Notes: a model not told the origin generated them from the sequence alone. A stretch of DNA of 64,000 bases from Undibacterium sp. YM2 (GCF_009937975.1 NZ_AP018441.1:5766001-5830000); one strand, 5' to 3'; shown: positions 17,747 through 26,091, counted from the first letter of the stretch. Made by a program: numbers and translations.

Positions 17747-18205
17747 ATGCGTAGTTTCATTAAATTCCTGACACTGGCTTTGTTCAGTATTTTTGTCAGC
17801 CAAAGCGTCATGGCAGCAGACCACGGCACAGCGCAAGAAGCTGAAGCCATGGTCAAAAAAGCTATTGCCTATATCAAGGCCAAGGGAGCAGACGCAGCCT
17901 ACCCTGAATTTAATAATCCTAAAGGCAGCTTCAGCGACCGCGACCTGTATATTTTTGTACTCGACCTGAGTGGCAAAACCCTGGCACATGGCGCAAACCC
18001 CAAGCTACTTGGAAAAAATATCAGTACCTTAAAAGATGTTGATAACAAGGCCTTCATAGAAGAAATGCTGGCAGCGGCGAAGAGCAAGGGCAAGGGCTGG
18101 ATAGACTACAAATGGCCGAACCCGACCACCAAGGCAATAGAACTGAAATCCACTTATTTTGAGAAATCGGACGATGTTGTGGTTGGTTGTGGTATCTACA
18201 AGTAA
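17747..18205 (+). CDS. Periplasmic single-Cache (sCache_2) domain protein
   Basis: 152 residues, start after a strong AAGGAG. A signal peptide of about 23 residues ends VMAA-DHG. The mature part is one Cache-type sensor domain: long helix, then FSDRDLYIFVLDLSGKTLAHG and GWIDYKWPNP, ending in VVVGCGIYK. In chemoreceptors and kinases such domains bind small ligands. Here it stands alone with no membrane or signalling domain, so it is probably a free ligand-binding partner or an accessory to the molybdenum hydroxylase just upstream. Function is inferred only from the fold. Confidence 0.85.
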   Translation: MRSFIKFLTLALFSIFVSQSVMAADHGTAQEAEAMVKKAIAYIKAKGADAAYPEFNNPKGSFSDRDLYIFVLDLSGKTLAHGANPKLLGKNISTLKDVDNKAFIEEMLAAAKSKGKGWIDYKWPNPTTKAIELKSTYFEKSDDVVVGCGIYK

Positions 18206-18233
18206 ATGCTGTTCAAGCTCACTTGATTGATGT

Positions 18234-18271
18234 AAAGCAGTATCTGAAAAGGTACTGCTTTTTAATTTTTT
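18234..18271 (+). terminator. Rho-independent terminator after the Cache gene
   Basis: Stem AAAGCAGTATC / GGTACTGCTTT (10 of 11 pairs) with a T-rich tail, 29 bp after the stop at 18205. It reaches to within 8 bp of the next gene's ATG, so that gene may rely on its own promoter or on read-through. Confidence 0.85.
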
Positions 18272-18278
18272 GTTTGCG

Positions 18279-18713
18279 ATGAACCCGACATCCACTGGCT
18301 ATTCAGATACACCACTGACGAAGAAACTGGGCATACAGGCTGGTAGCCATGTCTGTGCCAGACATGCACCGGATAATTATCATGATCTGCTGACAGCCTT
18401 GCCAGATGGCGTGGTGTTTGACAAAAAGCCTGCGTCAGCAACTGATATCGTCCATCTGTTCACCGACAAAAAAGCTGTCCTCGTCAAAGAATTACTGGCA
18501 TACAAAAGCAGTTTAAGAAGCGATGCCGCGATATGGGTGTCCTGGCCCAAGAAAGCCTCGAAAGTGCCTACCGATATCACGGAAGACACGATAAGAGAAG
18601 TGGCGCTACCTATGGGCTATGTCGATATCAAAGTCTGTGCTGTCAGCGACATCTGGTCAGGTTTGAAACTGGTGGTGCGCAAAGAATTGAGGCCGGACTG
18701 GCCGGCCTCATAG
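18279..18713 (+). CDS. DUF3052-like protein
   Basis: 144 residues from the ATG at 18279; a TTG three codons earlier is possible. The sequence matches what I know of the DUF3052 family: TPLTKKLGIQAGSHV at the start, a central DIVHLFTDKKAVL, then IWVSWPKKASKVPTDITEDT and VCAVSDIWSGLKLVVRKE. No catalytic motif or signal peptide is visible, so a small cytosolic protein of unknown function is likely. It sits between a terminator and a convergent carbonic anhydrase gene. Confidence 0.75.
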   Translation: MNPTSTGYSDTPLTKKLGIQAGSHVCARHAPDNYHDLLTALPDGVVFDKKPASATDIVHLFTDKKAVLVKELLAYKSSLRSDAAIWVSWPKKASKVPTDITEDTIREVALPMGYVDIKVCAVSDIWSGLKLVVRKELRPDWPAS

Positions 18714-18738
18714 AAACACCGCAGGCAATGCTTGTTGC

Positions 18739-19866
18739 TTAATTCGATTCCTTGATCAAACGACCAGAGTTCTTTTGTATGGGCCGTGCATTCATGGGAT
18801 ACAGGCGGCTGAATATGATCAACTGGTCAGGTGAAATTTCTACCGGCTCTTTCATGACCAGCCATAACACGCCCTCGCTGCAGGGTGGTGTCGTCAGCGA
18901 GCCCATATAGGTATAGTAGTCACGCTTGACGGGCAGGATGTCATTCATGTCCATGGTCGTCAACGCCTGCACGGGATCATTTTTTTCCAGCGGCAGGTTA
19001 TTCCATACCTGCTGCACCAGGCTATGTGATTTGCCCCGCTCTATCAGCACGGCGACCACGGCCAGTTTGCCATCAGCATCCTTGTGCACCAGATGGGCAA
19101 CCATTTCAAAGCTCTTGCCATTGACGCGCTCTTCAGACGGTTTATGGAAATGGAATTGCACCAGCTCATAATTGTGGCCCAGCACATTGATATAGTTACC
19201 TGCACCTATATTAACCTGTATGGTATGACCATTATCAAGCACAGAAAAACGGCTGGGTTTGTAATCAAAGGCGATAGGGTCAAGATTCACCTTGATGCCA
19301 TCACGTATATCGATAGGGGATTGCCTGTCACCGCTGTCGCATTTGGCATTGGCAGTATTGAGCTTGCCCCAGTTCAAGGGGCCGCCCTCGCCCTGATAAC
19401 TCCAGTGTATATCGGCATGGCTGGCGGCCAGCGCTCCTGCTGCTGCAGCGCTATTGGTGCCATGATCTGTTTTAGCCCTGGCGCTCTCTGGCCTGCGCAC
19501 GGGTGGCGCGTAGGCTGGCCTTACGACCGGCCTTGGCTGGCTGCGCGCTGCGGCCTCATCCTTGTCTTTGCGAATAACACTCAGGCGCTCGGCTATGCGT
19601 GCCGCCAGTTCATCGGCAGCCAGGGCTTCCTTGGCACGGGCGGCAGCCTCTTTGGCAGACTCCTTGCTTTCTTTGCCTTCTTTGGAAGATGACTTGCGCT
19701 CTTCCTTGGCGGAAGCTGAGGCAGATGCTGAAGCCGAACTGGATGCTTCTTCTTTTGCTGAGGCCGGCTTGATGGGTTTGGATGGCGGCGGGTCGTTCGC
19801 CTGGGCAGACAGGGCCAACAACATGGGGAATAGCAAGGCGAGGGAGCGGCGCATAATGGGTAGCAT
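18739..19866 (-). CDS. Alpha-class carbonic anhydrase with Ser/Lys/Ala-rich N-terminal extension
   Basis: 375 residues. A signal peptide ends near LSAQA-ND (about residue 23). A low-complexity charged stretch (about 24-95, Ser/Ala/Lys/Glu, likely coiled or disordered) and a Pro/Arg-rich linker precede a complete alpha carbonic anhydrase domain (about 150-370). The zinc ligands are seen in QFHFHKPSEE and in AHLVH, and the substrate pocket loop as SLTTPPCSEGV. The enzyme hydrates CO2 in the periplasm. Typical bacterial alpha enzymes are about 220-250 residues, so the extension of about 120 residues is extra. An alternative start at 19854 would trim four residues. Confidence 0.92.
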   Translation of the reverse strand: MLPIMRRSLALLFPMLLALSAQANDPPPSKPIKPASAKEEASSSASASASASAKEERKSSSKEGKESKESAKEAAARAKEALAADELAARIAERLSVIRKDKDEAAARSQPRPVVRPAYAPPVRRPESARAKTDHGTNSAAAAGALAASHADIHWSYQGEGGPLNWGKLNTANAKCDSGDRQSPIDIRDGIKVNLDPIAFDYKPSRFSVLDNGHTIQVNIGAGNYINVLGHNYELVQFHFHKPSEERVNGKSFEMVAHLVHKDADGKLAVVAVLIERGKSHSLVQQVWNNLPLEKNDPVQALTTMDMNDILPVKRDYYTYMGSLTTPPCSEGVLWLVMKEPVEISPDQLIIFSRLYPMNARPIQKNSGRLIKESN

Positions 19867-19977
19867 TCAGGATTCGGTTTGCACAGAGATACCCTAGTTA
19901 CGGCAAGTCTCTTTGCAAACTTGAATCCTGTGGGCAATTTGTGGTTTTTATGCCAAACCCGCTGCCACTCTCCCGGC

Positions 19978-20280
19978 TTATATGCCTTCAACGATGAACA
20001 GACGTCCTATGGAATTGGCATGGCGGATTTCCATGGCTTTCGCATATTCAACCGAGTCATACCAGAGTTGCGCCTGTTGCAGACTGGGGAATTCAACCAG
20101 TACCGAGCGCCAGCCTTCATTATGGGCATCGTCCCTGCCCTCTTTTTGCACCCGTGTACCACCGCGTACCAGGAATTGCCCGCCATACTGGGCTACGCTG
20201 GCAGTTGCCAGTGGCCGGTATTCGGCATAGGCATCGGCATTGGTGACCTGGATTTCTGCAACGACATAAGCTTTACTCAT
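19978..20280 (-). CDS. DUF1330 domain protein
   Basis: 100 residues from the ATG at 20280, which has CAGGA upstream. A longer reading to 20337 lacks a site. The peptide SKAYVVAEIQVTNADAYAEYRPLA, then LVRGG and VLVEFPSLQQAQLWYDS, is the standard DUF1330 pattern, a small dimeric alpha/beta-barrel protein of the YciI/ABM-like group. No reaction is established for this family. It lies 22 bp after the nitronate monooxygenase gene and probably shares its transcript. Confidence 0.85.
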   Translation of the reverse strand: MSKAYVVAEIQVTNADAYAEYRPLATASVAQYGGQFLVRGGTRVQKEGRDDAHNEGWRSVLVEFPSLQQAQLWYDSVEYAKAMEIRHANSIGRLFIVEGI

Positions 20281-20302
20281 GATATTCCTGATAATTAATT
20301 GA

Positions 20303-21289
20303 TCATAAAGATAATACGCGCGCTTTCGCCGCCGCATATTCCGATTTCAGACGTGCCACCACTTCTGCCACGGTCAGCACTTCATCCATCAAACCCACAC
20401 CCTGACCAGCACCCCAGATGTCACGCCAGGCCTTGGCCTTGCTGCCGCCACCAGAACCAAAGTTCATCTGGCTCTTGTCCGCCACGGGCAGATTGTCCGG
20501 GTCCAAGCCGGCAGCGACGATGGATTTCTTGAGGTAATTGCCATGCACGCCAGTGAACAGATTGGTATAGACGATATCCGCCGCTGCTGAATCGAGAATG
20601 GCCTGGCGATAAGCTTCATCAACATTGGATTCCACAGTCGCCAGCCAGCGCGAGCCTATGTAGGCAAAGTCGGCCCCCATGGCCTGTGCTGCCAATACGG
20701 CATCACCTGTTGCAATAGAACCTGACAGTGCAATCGGGCCGTCGAAGAAACGCCTGACTTCACCGACCAGGGCAAATGGCGACAGCCCACCCGCATGACC
20801 ACCCGCACCGGCTGCCACCAGTATCAAACCATCAACCCCGGCTTCCAGCGCTTTTTGCGCATGGCGTATCGAAATCACATCATGCATGACGATGCCACCA
20901 TAGCTGTGTATCGCATCCAGCATCTCTGGCGGCGGTGCACGTAGCGATGAAATAATGATGGGTATCTGATGCTTGACGCAGACTTCAACATCATGCGCGA
21001 GCCTGTCATTGGATTGATGGACGATCTGGTTCACCGCAATCGGGCCTATCACCGCATCTGGATGGGCTTCCTGGTGTGCTGCCAGCTCGGCCTGCAATTC
21101 TGTCAGCCAGACATCGAGTAACTCTGCCGGTCTGGCATTCAGAGCCGGGAAAGAACCTACTATGCCTGCCTTGCATTGCGCCGCGACGAGCTTGGGGCCA
21201 CTGGCAATGAACAGGGGGGAACCTATGACGGGCAGGCTCAGGTGCTGCAAAACGGAAGGTAAGCGTGAAGCGGGTGAATCATGAGTCAT
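20303..21289 (-). CDS. Nitronate monooxygenase (2-nitropropane dioxygenase family)
   Basis: 328 residues. A TIM-barrel flavoprotein: VIGSPLFIASGPKLVAAQ at the start, AGAGGHAGGLSPFAL in the middle for FMN phosphate binding, and GSIATGDAVLAAQAMGADFAYIGSRWLAT. Class II nitronate monooxygenases oxidise nitronates using FMN and oxygen. Some family members instead are enoyl reductases, so the exact activity is not certain. It is divergent from the dienoyl-CoA isomerase gene. Confidence 0.88.
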   Translation of the reverse strand: MTHDSPASRLPSVLQHLSLPVIGSPLFIASGPKLVAAQCKAGIVGSFPALNARPAELLDVWLTELQAELAAHQEAHPDAVIGPIAVNQIVHQSNDRLAHDVEVCVKHQIPIIISSLRAPPPEMLDAIHSYGGIVMHDVISIRHAQKALEAGVDGLILVAAGAGGHAGGLSPFALVGEVRRFFDGPIALSGSIATGDAVLAAQAMGADFAYIGSRWLATVESNVDEAYRQAILDSAAADIVYTNLFTGVHGNYLKKSIVAAGLDPDNLPVADKSQMNFGSGGGSKAKAWRDIWGAGQGVGLMDEVLTVAEVVARLKSEYAAAKARVLSL

Positions 21290-21383
21290 AGTCGATATCC
21301 TCTAAGCTGAAGCACAGACAACAGATATGTTGCATATATCCAGTATGATTTTACCGTGCAAATAAAAATTCTGTGGAGACACC

Positions 21384-22238
21384 ATGACTTATCAATGTTT
21401 TGACTTCAGTATCAGCAACAAGATCGCCCACCTGCGCCTGAACCGCCCGGCCACGCTGAACACCATGCAGCCCGTGTTTTTCCGTGAACTGACAGAGATT
21501 TTGCAAAACCTGCAAAACCAGGCGAATGCCCGCGTACTCATCATTTCTTCTACCGGCAAACACTTTACCGCTGGCATGGCACTGGATGTCTTCGCCGGTG
21601 GTGGTATCACACTCGACGATGCCAGCGCCGTTGGCCGCGCCAATATCGCCCTGGCACTGAAAGACATGCATCATGCCTTCAATCTTATCGAATCCCTGCG
21701 CATGCCTGTCATCACCGCCATCCACGGTGGCTGCATAGGCGGCGGCGTCGATATGATCTGTGCCAGCGACATACGCCTGGCCAGCAGCGATGCTTTTTTC
21801 TGCATACAGGAAATCAACATAGGCATGACCGCCGACCTCGGCACTTTGCAACGCCTGCCCAAGCTCATTCCTGAAGGCATAGTCCACGAGATGGCCTACA
21901 CCGGCCGCCGCCTGCCCGCACAACGCGCCCTCGCCGTCGGCCTGCTCAATGAGGTATTCGACACCCAGGAAGCCATGCTGGCAGCCGCCCAGCAAATGGC
22001 CACAGAAATCGCCGAAAAACCTCCGGTCGCCATCTGGGGCAGCAAACAAGCCATCCACTACGCCCGCGACCACAGCACCCACGACGCCCTCCAACAAATG
22101 GGCTGGTTGCAATCAGGTATCTGGCAAAGCAGTAACCTCATGGAGGCTTTCATGGCGAAGCAGCAAGGCAGGACTACGGAGTATGCGGATCTGGCTCCGG
22201 TGAGTTCGTTTTCTGAGGCGGATTATCGTTTGAAGTAG
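21384..22238 (+). CDS. Enoyl-CoA hydratase/isomerase family, Delta(3,5)-Delta(2,4)-dienoyl-CoA isomerase-like
   Basis: 284 residues, start preceded by GTGGAGAC. A crotonase fold with the oxyanion-hole segment KHFTAGMALDVF and IHGGCIGGGVDMICASDIR. Residues matching the catalytic acids of mammalian ECH1 are present: Asp in GGGVDM, Glu in CIQEINIG and Asp in MTADLGTLQRLPK. That pattern distinguishes dienoyl-CoA isomerases from plain hydratases, so it probably shifts double bonds during degradation of unsaturated acyl-CoAs. It stands alone on its strand and is followed by a dispersed repeat. Confidence 0.85.
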   Translation: MTYQCFDFSISNKIAHLRLNRPATLNTMQPVFFRELTEILQNLQNQANARVLIISSTGKHFTAGMALDVFAGGGITLDDASAVGRANIALALKDMHHAFNLIESLRMPVITAIHGGCIGGGVDMICASDIRLASSDAFFCIQEINIGMTADLGTLQRLPKLIPEGIVHEMAYTGRRLPAQRALAVGLLNEVFDTQEAMLAAAQQMATEIAEKPPVAIWGSKQAIHYARDHSTHDALQQMGWLQSGIWQSSNLMEAFMAKQQGRTTEYADLAPVSSFSEADYRLK

Positions 22239-22294
22239 GTGGTAGCCATCTCAATCTTAACGTCGATTAAACCAATACCAAATACATGAGTGGC

Positions 22295-22690
22295 GGTCGT
22301 GTTGACGTTGTTTTTGAAGTTGCTGTTGCTGTTGCTTTTGAATTTTGCAGTTCCCATGTGTAGCCGCCGTTTGTGCAGTACAGAAAATGGAATAAGAAGA
22401 GCCGCTGTCTGAGCGAAGCGAGTTTCGGATCTTCCCATTTTTTGTACTGCATAAACGGGAACCCCTTTAGGGGCGGCTACGCCTGGGTCGCCTTCTTTTG
22501 CTTCCTTTTCTTGGCGACGACAAGAAATGGGAGTAGCTGCCGGGCTACCCCCGGCCTGCAGCCTTAAATTGCGTGCGCAGGTATTTGAAAATCTGATTCG
22601 TAAAATTTCACATCCCTAAAATTATTAGCCTTCAAGGGAATGCAACGAACGCCACTGGATTCCAGCTAAAAGCTTGCTGGAATGACGTAG
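22295..22690 (+). repeat. Dispersed structured repeat, copy 1
   Basis: About 400 bp, resembling 61951-62349 along its length with indels. It contains a 23-bp-arm inverted repeat (22368-22390 with 22435-22457), enclosed by TAGCCGCC / GGCGGCTA. Further hairpins are CCCC-TTTA-GGGG (22462-22473), 22501-22513 with 22521-22533, GCCGGG / CCCGGC (22539-22555) and ATTCCAGC / GCTGGAAT (22659-22683). No credible gene lies inside. It fills most of the 518-bp gap between the isomerase and GlxA-type genes. Confidence 0.9.
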
Positions 22691-22756
22691 CGAGGATAGT
22701 CCGTAAATCAAAGAATCGTTGGCTCGGCTGCGTGTCGCCGACAAGCCAGCAAGTCC

Positions 22757-23716
22757 TCACCCTACCCTGATCTCCCGTATCCCCTTCCCCAACCTCCGCC
22801 TCAACAAAGTCCGCAAAGTCACCCCATCCGCATACCCCACCAGCCCCGCAATCTGCTCCACACTTTGATTGGACGTCTTCAACAAATGCACCGCTTTTTC
22901 TATACGCAAATCCTGCACATATGACACTGGCGTCTTGCCCAATACTTCATGAATACGCCGCGCCAGCGTGCGCTTGCTGGTTGCCAGTGCATAGGCTGCC
23001 TCGTCCAGGTTAAAGCCCTGGTCAAGATGACTGCGCGCCCAGCGGTCGAAGCGTTCCACCATGGGGTCAGCGTGCGCGAGGTGATCAGAAATGATGTAGG
23101 CCGTTTGTGAAGGCCGGCTATCAACTACCAGATAACTTGCGACCAGATTTGCCAGCTCTGGATTGCTCTGGCGTATCAGCCACAGCATCATGTCCATGTG
23201 ACTGAAGGCTGCACCCGCAGTCAGGAACTGGCCGGACTGGACTATCATGTGACTGGTGTTCAGGCGCACCGTTGGATAACGCTGGCGGAACAGGGGATTG
23301 AGCCACCAGGTAGTCGTCGCATCCCGTTCGTCAAGCACACCGCTTTCTGCCAGTACGAAGGTGCCTATGCAGGCAGCGGCGATACGCACACCATCATCGG
23401 CCCAGTCGCGCAAAGCCACACTCGCGTCTTGCACGTCAGGGCGTGCCAGTGCCTGCATCAGGGTATCCGGCATTTTGTAGCCCAGCGCAGGGACGATGAC
23501 AAGATCAGGTGTAGGCACTTCATCCGCCCGCGCCACGGTCACACTCATACCTTGTGCAGTTTGCACACGCCGCCGCGTGCCGACCAAAGATACTTTAAAG
23601 GGTGGCGCCGGGTTGGCCTGCAAAGGCGATAATTCATTCGCCGTCGTCAGCGCATCAAGGACGATGGACAGGCCGGTATCGAAAACGCCATCAAGGGCGA
23701 GGATGTTGATGTTCAT
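22757..23716 (-). CDS. GlxA-type AraC family transcriptional regulator
   Basis: 319 residues. The N-terminal 190 residues form a DJ-1/PfpI-like domain with the nucleophile-elbow cysteine in AACIGTFVLAESGVLD near 115-130. An AraC-type double helix-turn-helix follows (LATSKRTLARRIHEVLGKTPVSYVQ near 235-260, then QIAGLVGYADGVTLRTLLRRRLG). Such proteins sense small molecules through the N-terminal domain and regulate nearby catabolic genes. The divergent ABM gene at 23849 is a plausible target. The start lacks a strong ribosome site. Confidence 0.9.
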   Translation of the reverse strand: MNINILALDGVFDTGLSIVLDALTTANELSPLQANPAPPFKVSLVGTRRRVQTAQGMSVTVARADEVPTPDLVIVPALGYKMPDTLMQALARPDVQDASVALRDWADDGVRIAAACIGTFVLAESGVLDERDATTTWWLNPLFRQRYPTVRLNTSHMIVQSGQFLTAGAAFSHMDMMLWLIRQSNPELANLVASYLVVDSRPSQTAYIISDHLAHADPMVERFDRWARSHLDQGFNLDEAAYALATSKRTLARRIHEVLGKTPVSYVQDLRIEKAVHLLKTSNQSVEQIAGLVGYADGVTLRTLLRRRLGKGIREIRVG

Positions 23717-23848
23717 AGAAGGCTCATGGCAATATTCATACCAAAGATGTCAATCGCGCCAGTATCACGCAAGTCCTTTGATCTGTAAAGTCTCACTTCA
23801 TCGCAATCCTGCGATGCAAACATAGATACAAGCACAAGGAGAAAAATC

Positions 23849-24154
23849 ATGATCAAGCACGCCCTGTTCGCCCGCTTTGAAGCCAAACCTGGCAAAGCTG
23901 CCGATGTCGCCGCCTTTCTGGAAATGGGCCTGGCTCTGGCCAATCAGGAAAGCACGACGCCCATCTGGTTTGCCCTGCAATTGTCTGACAATGTTTTCGG
24001 TGTCTTTGATGCGTTTGAGACGGAAGCTGGTCGCCAGGTCCATCTGCAAGGGCCGATTGCGCAAGCCTTGATGGCAAAGGCTGAAGAATTATTTACCGGC
24101 CCGCCCAGTATAGAAAAAATCGAAGTATTGGGATTGAAAAATCAGGCACTATAA
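23849..24154 (+). CDS. Putative quinol monooxygenase (ABM/YgiN family)
   Basis: 101 residues after AAGGAG. It contains KHALFARFEAKPGKAADVAAFL, the usual first strand and helix of the ferredoxin-like ABM fold, with FGVFDAFETEAGRQVHLQGPIAQAL in the second half. Such enzymes act as cofactor-free monooxygenases on quinols or as stress-related dimers; the precise substrate is not evident. It is divergent from the GlxA-type regulator, 132 bp away. Confidence 0.85.
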   Translation: MIKHALFARFEAKPGKAADVAAFLEMGLALANQESTTPIWFALQLSDNVFGVFDAFETEAGRQVHLQGPIAQALMAKAEELFTGPPSIEKIEVLGLKNQAL

Positions 24155-24240
24155 TCAATCAACACCAGGCATGGCCGGGCAGGCCGCAGGTTTATTTTTA
24201 TTCCTTGCCACCCTGTCCGGCTCCAGATGAGGAGAGAGAA

Positions 24241-24627
24241 ATGAGCATACGCATAGTCCAGTTGGGAACTGCCCGCGCCGCCGGTGAAGGTTTGCGCATA
24301 GGTACGGTGAGACGACCACCACGCGGCGTGCCCAAGGCTGAATTTGCCAGCCGCGATTACTATGATGTCTGGTTTCCCAATCTGTCACCGAGTGCAGACT
24401 TGATGGCACAGGGAAAAGCTGCCAGTACATCAGTTGAATGGAAAAAATTTGAACGCAGCTTCAGGGCAGAAATGCAGGAAGCCGATGCCAGCAAGGTACT
24501 GGATTTGCTGGCGGCGATGTCGAAGACCACGAATTTTTCTGTGGGTTGCTATTGTGAAAATGAGAGCCACTGCCACAGATCCGTACTCAGGCAGTTACTG
24601 GATGAGCGTGGGGCAGATATTATTTAA
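24241..24627 (+). CDS. DUF488 family protein
   Basis: 128 residues from the ATG at 24241, preceded by GGAGAGAGAA. The C-terminal part reads GCYCENESHCHRSVLRQLL, the cysteine/histidine-rich block characteristic of DUF488, and the centre has YYDVWFPNLSPSADLM. Function is unknown; the cysteines could bind metal. Its 3' end overlaps the stop codon of a GNAT remnant on the other strand. Confidence 0.85.
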   Translation: MSIRIVQLGTARAAGEGLRIGTVRRPPRGVPKAEFASRDYYDVWFPNLSPSADLMAQGKAASTSVEWKKFERSFRAEMQEADASKVLDLLAAMSKTTNFSVGCYCENESHCHRSVLRQLLDERGADII

Positions 24628-24763
24628 GCGTTTTTAAATGCTTGCACAACACTCGATTTTCATGTGCCTCGCCATCCATCAGAAAACTTGTGCTGCCTAT
24701 ATCTACATAATTCTGCTTCGCATAAAACTGTAAGGCTCTGGCATTGTGTACCGTGGGCGTCAT
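24620..24763 (-). pseudogene. C-terminal remnant of a GNAT acetyltransferase
   Basis: The minus strand reads an open frame of 47 codons ending at TAA 24620-24622, with peptide HNARALQFYAKQNYVDIGS and then HENRVLCKHL. This matches the last quarter of GNAT N-acetyltransferases (NxRALxFYxKxGF motif). The N-terminal part is missing; the sequence upstream is the stop codon of the VOC gene. It looks like the tail of a gene lost by deletion. Confidence 0.6.
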
Positions 24764-24766
24764 GCT

Positions 24767-25144
24767 CTATTCGGTGACCTTGGTCACAGCCTCTATGTGA
24801 TGACCATCCGGGTCAATCAAAAACGCAGCGTAATAATACTCGCCATAATCAGGGCGCAAACCCGGTGCGCCATGATCATTGCCAGCGATGGCCAGTGCTG
24901 CCGCATGAAAATGATCAACTGCCTTGCGCGTGCTGGCAGTAAACGCCAGATGAAAACCCGGGCCCGGCGGGCTTGCATCCGGCCTCAATTTCAGGCACAG
25001 GATATCTTTATCGTCGTACAGGCCATAGCCTATTGCGGTGTCGTCTTCAAACACGCGACGATAACCGAGGGCAGCGAGGGCGGCATCGTAAAATGCGCCA
25101 GCCAGCGCCAGATCGCGGACACCCAGGGAGATGTGATGCAACAT
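24767..25144 (-). CDS. VOC family protein (glyoxalase/dioxygenase-like)
   Basis: 125 residues; ribosome site TGGAAA before the ATG. The opening LHHISLGVRDLALAGAFYDAALAALGYRR and the final YYAAFLIDPDGHHIEAV are standard for the vicinal-oxygen-chelate fold. The metal ligands H, H and E can be placed at HHIS, FHLAF and HIEA. It may act in lyase or dioxygenase chemistry; the substrate is unknown. Next to it is a GNAT remnant, then the MBL hydrolase on the other side. Confidence 0.85.
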   Translation of the reverse strand: MLHHISLGVRDLALAGAFYDAALAALGYRRVFEDDTAIGYGLYDDKDILCLKLRPDASPPGPGFHLAFTASTRKAVDHFHAAALAIAGNDHGAPGLRPDYGEYYYAAFLIDPDGHHIEAVTKVTE

Positions 25145-25182
25145 GGTATTTCCAGTTTGGATTTAATTGAATGGACAATAGA

Positions 25183-26091
25183 CTATCGTGTGCTGATCAG
25201 CATATCGCCTTCCAGCCTTGCGGCCCCTGCCCTGACCAGTTCATCAGCCATTTGCGGTATCAGCGCATGCGGCTCTATGCCCAGCAGGCTGGCAGAAGAA
25301 GTGATGGTACGTGTGCCGCCGAGTTGTGTGATGGCGGTAGCGAGACTCATTTGCTGTGACTCCAGCAAGATGAAAGCCAGCATGACCTTGACGGCATTGC
25401 GGGCATTGCGGCGCGGGTCGGTACGCAGATAGTCGAGCCGTGATTCTGCCCTTTGCAAGGCTGCCGTCACATCGTCAAACGCCCGGCCATGGCCGGGGAT
25501 GACGATGCGTGGATTGAGCTCACGTATGACTTGCAATATCGCCGCCTGTTCGGCAAAACCGGATTCACCTTCAAGCTCAGGGAAGATCACGCCAAAGCCG
25601 TTTTCCCACAGGGCGTCGGCAGAAATCAGTATGCCTTCCTGCGCGCAGTACAGGATCATGGAATGCGGGTTATGGCCAGGTGCAGACAGTACTTGCCAGT
25701 CCATACCGCCTAGTTGCAATTCATCGCCATGCTGTATCGCTGCATCAAAACTGAAGCGCTCGCAGCGCTGGCCTGTCGCAACATAAGTCAGTGCCGCTTC
25801 ATCCCAGGCTGCCACTGCAGGCGTATCGGCAACCGGAATCAGGGTGCGGCAACCATATTGGCGCTGCAGGCTGGCATTACCACCGCAATGGTCGGAATGC
25901 AAATGGGTGTTGACCAGCAAATCCAGCTTGCGGCCATTCAGGGCATGTTGTATCAGTTCCAGAGTCTGTGCAACATGGCTGAAGTAGCCGCTATCGACGA
26001 GGGCAGTCTGCTGTTCATCAATGAACAGGATATTATTCGAGGACAACCAGCCCCGTTCAAACACTTGCATGCAGTCAGGCAGTTGCATCAT
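25183..26091 (-). CDS. MBL-fold metallo-hydrolase
   Basis: 302 residues. The metal-binding motif HLHSDHCGG (about residues 62-70) is present, with further ligands in SAPGHNPHS, SADALWENG and VIPGHGRAF. A C-terminal helical domain of about 90 residues follows, as in glyoxalase II-like and LACTB2-like hydrolases. Two zinc or iron ions should hydrolyse a thioester, lactone or similar bond. The ATG overlaps the frame-corrected end of the upstream isomerase gene by 4 bp, so the two are probably translated together. Confidence 0.88.
   Translation of the reverse strand: MMQLPDCMQVFERGWLSSNNILFIDEQQTALVDSGYFSHVAQTLELIQHALNGRKLDLLVNTHLHSDHCGGNASLQRQYGCRTLIPVADTPAVAAWDEAALTYVATGQRCERFSFDAAIQHGDELQLGGMDWQVLSAPGHNPHSMILYCAQEGILISADALWENGFGVIFPELEGESGFAEQAAILQVIRELNPRIVIPGHGRAFDDVTAALQRAESRLDYLRTDPRRNARNAVKVMLAFILLESQQMSLATAITQLGGTRTITSSASLLGIEPHALIPQMADELVRAGAARLEGDMLISTR

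Noticed and set aside
22373..22567. Short frame in copy 1 of the structured repeat (similar one at 62036-62230)
   Set aside because: Encoded peptides are similar only because the repeat is; hairpin changes and indels do not follow codons.
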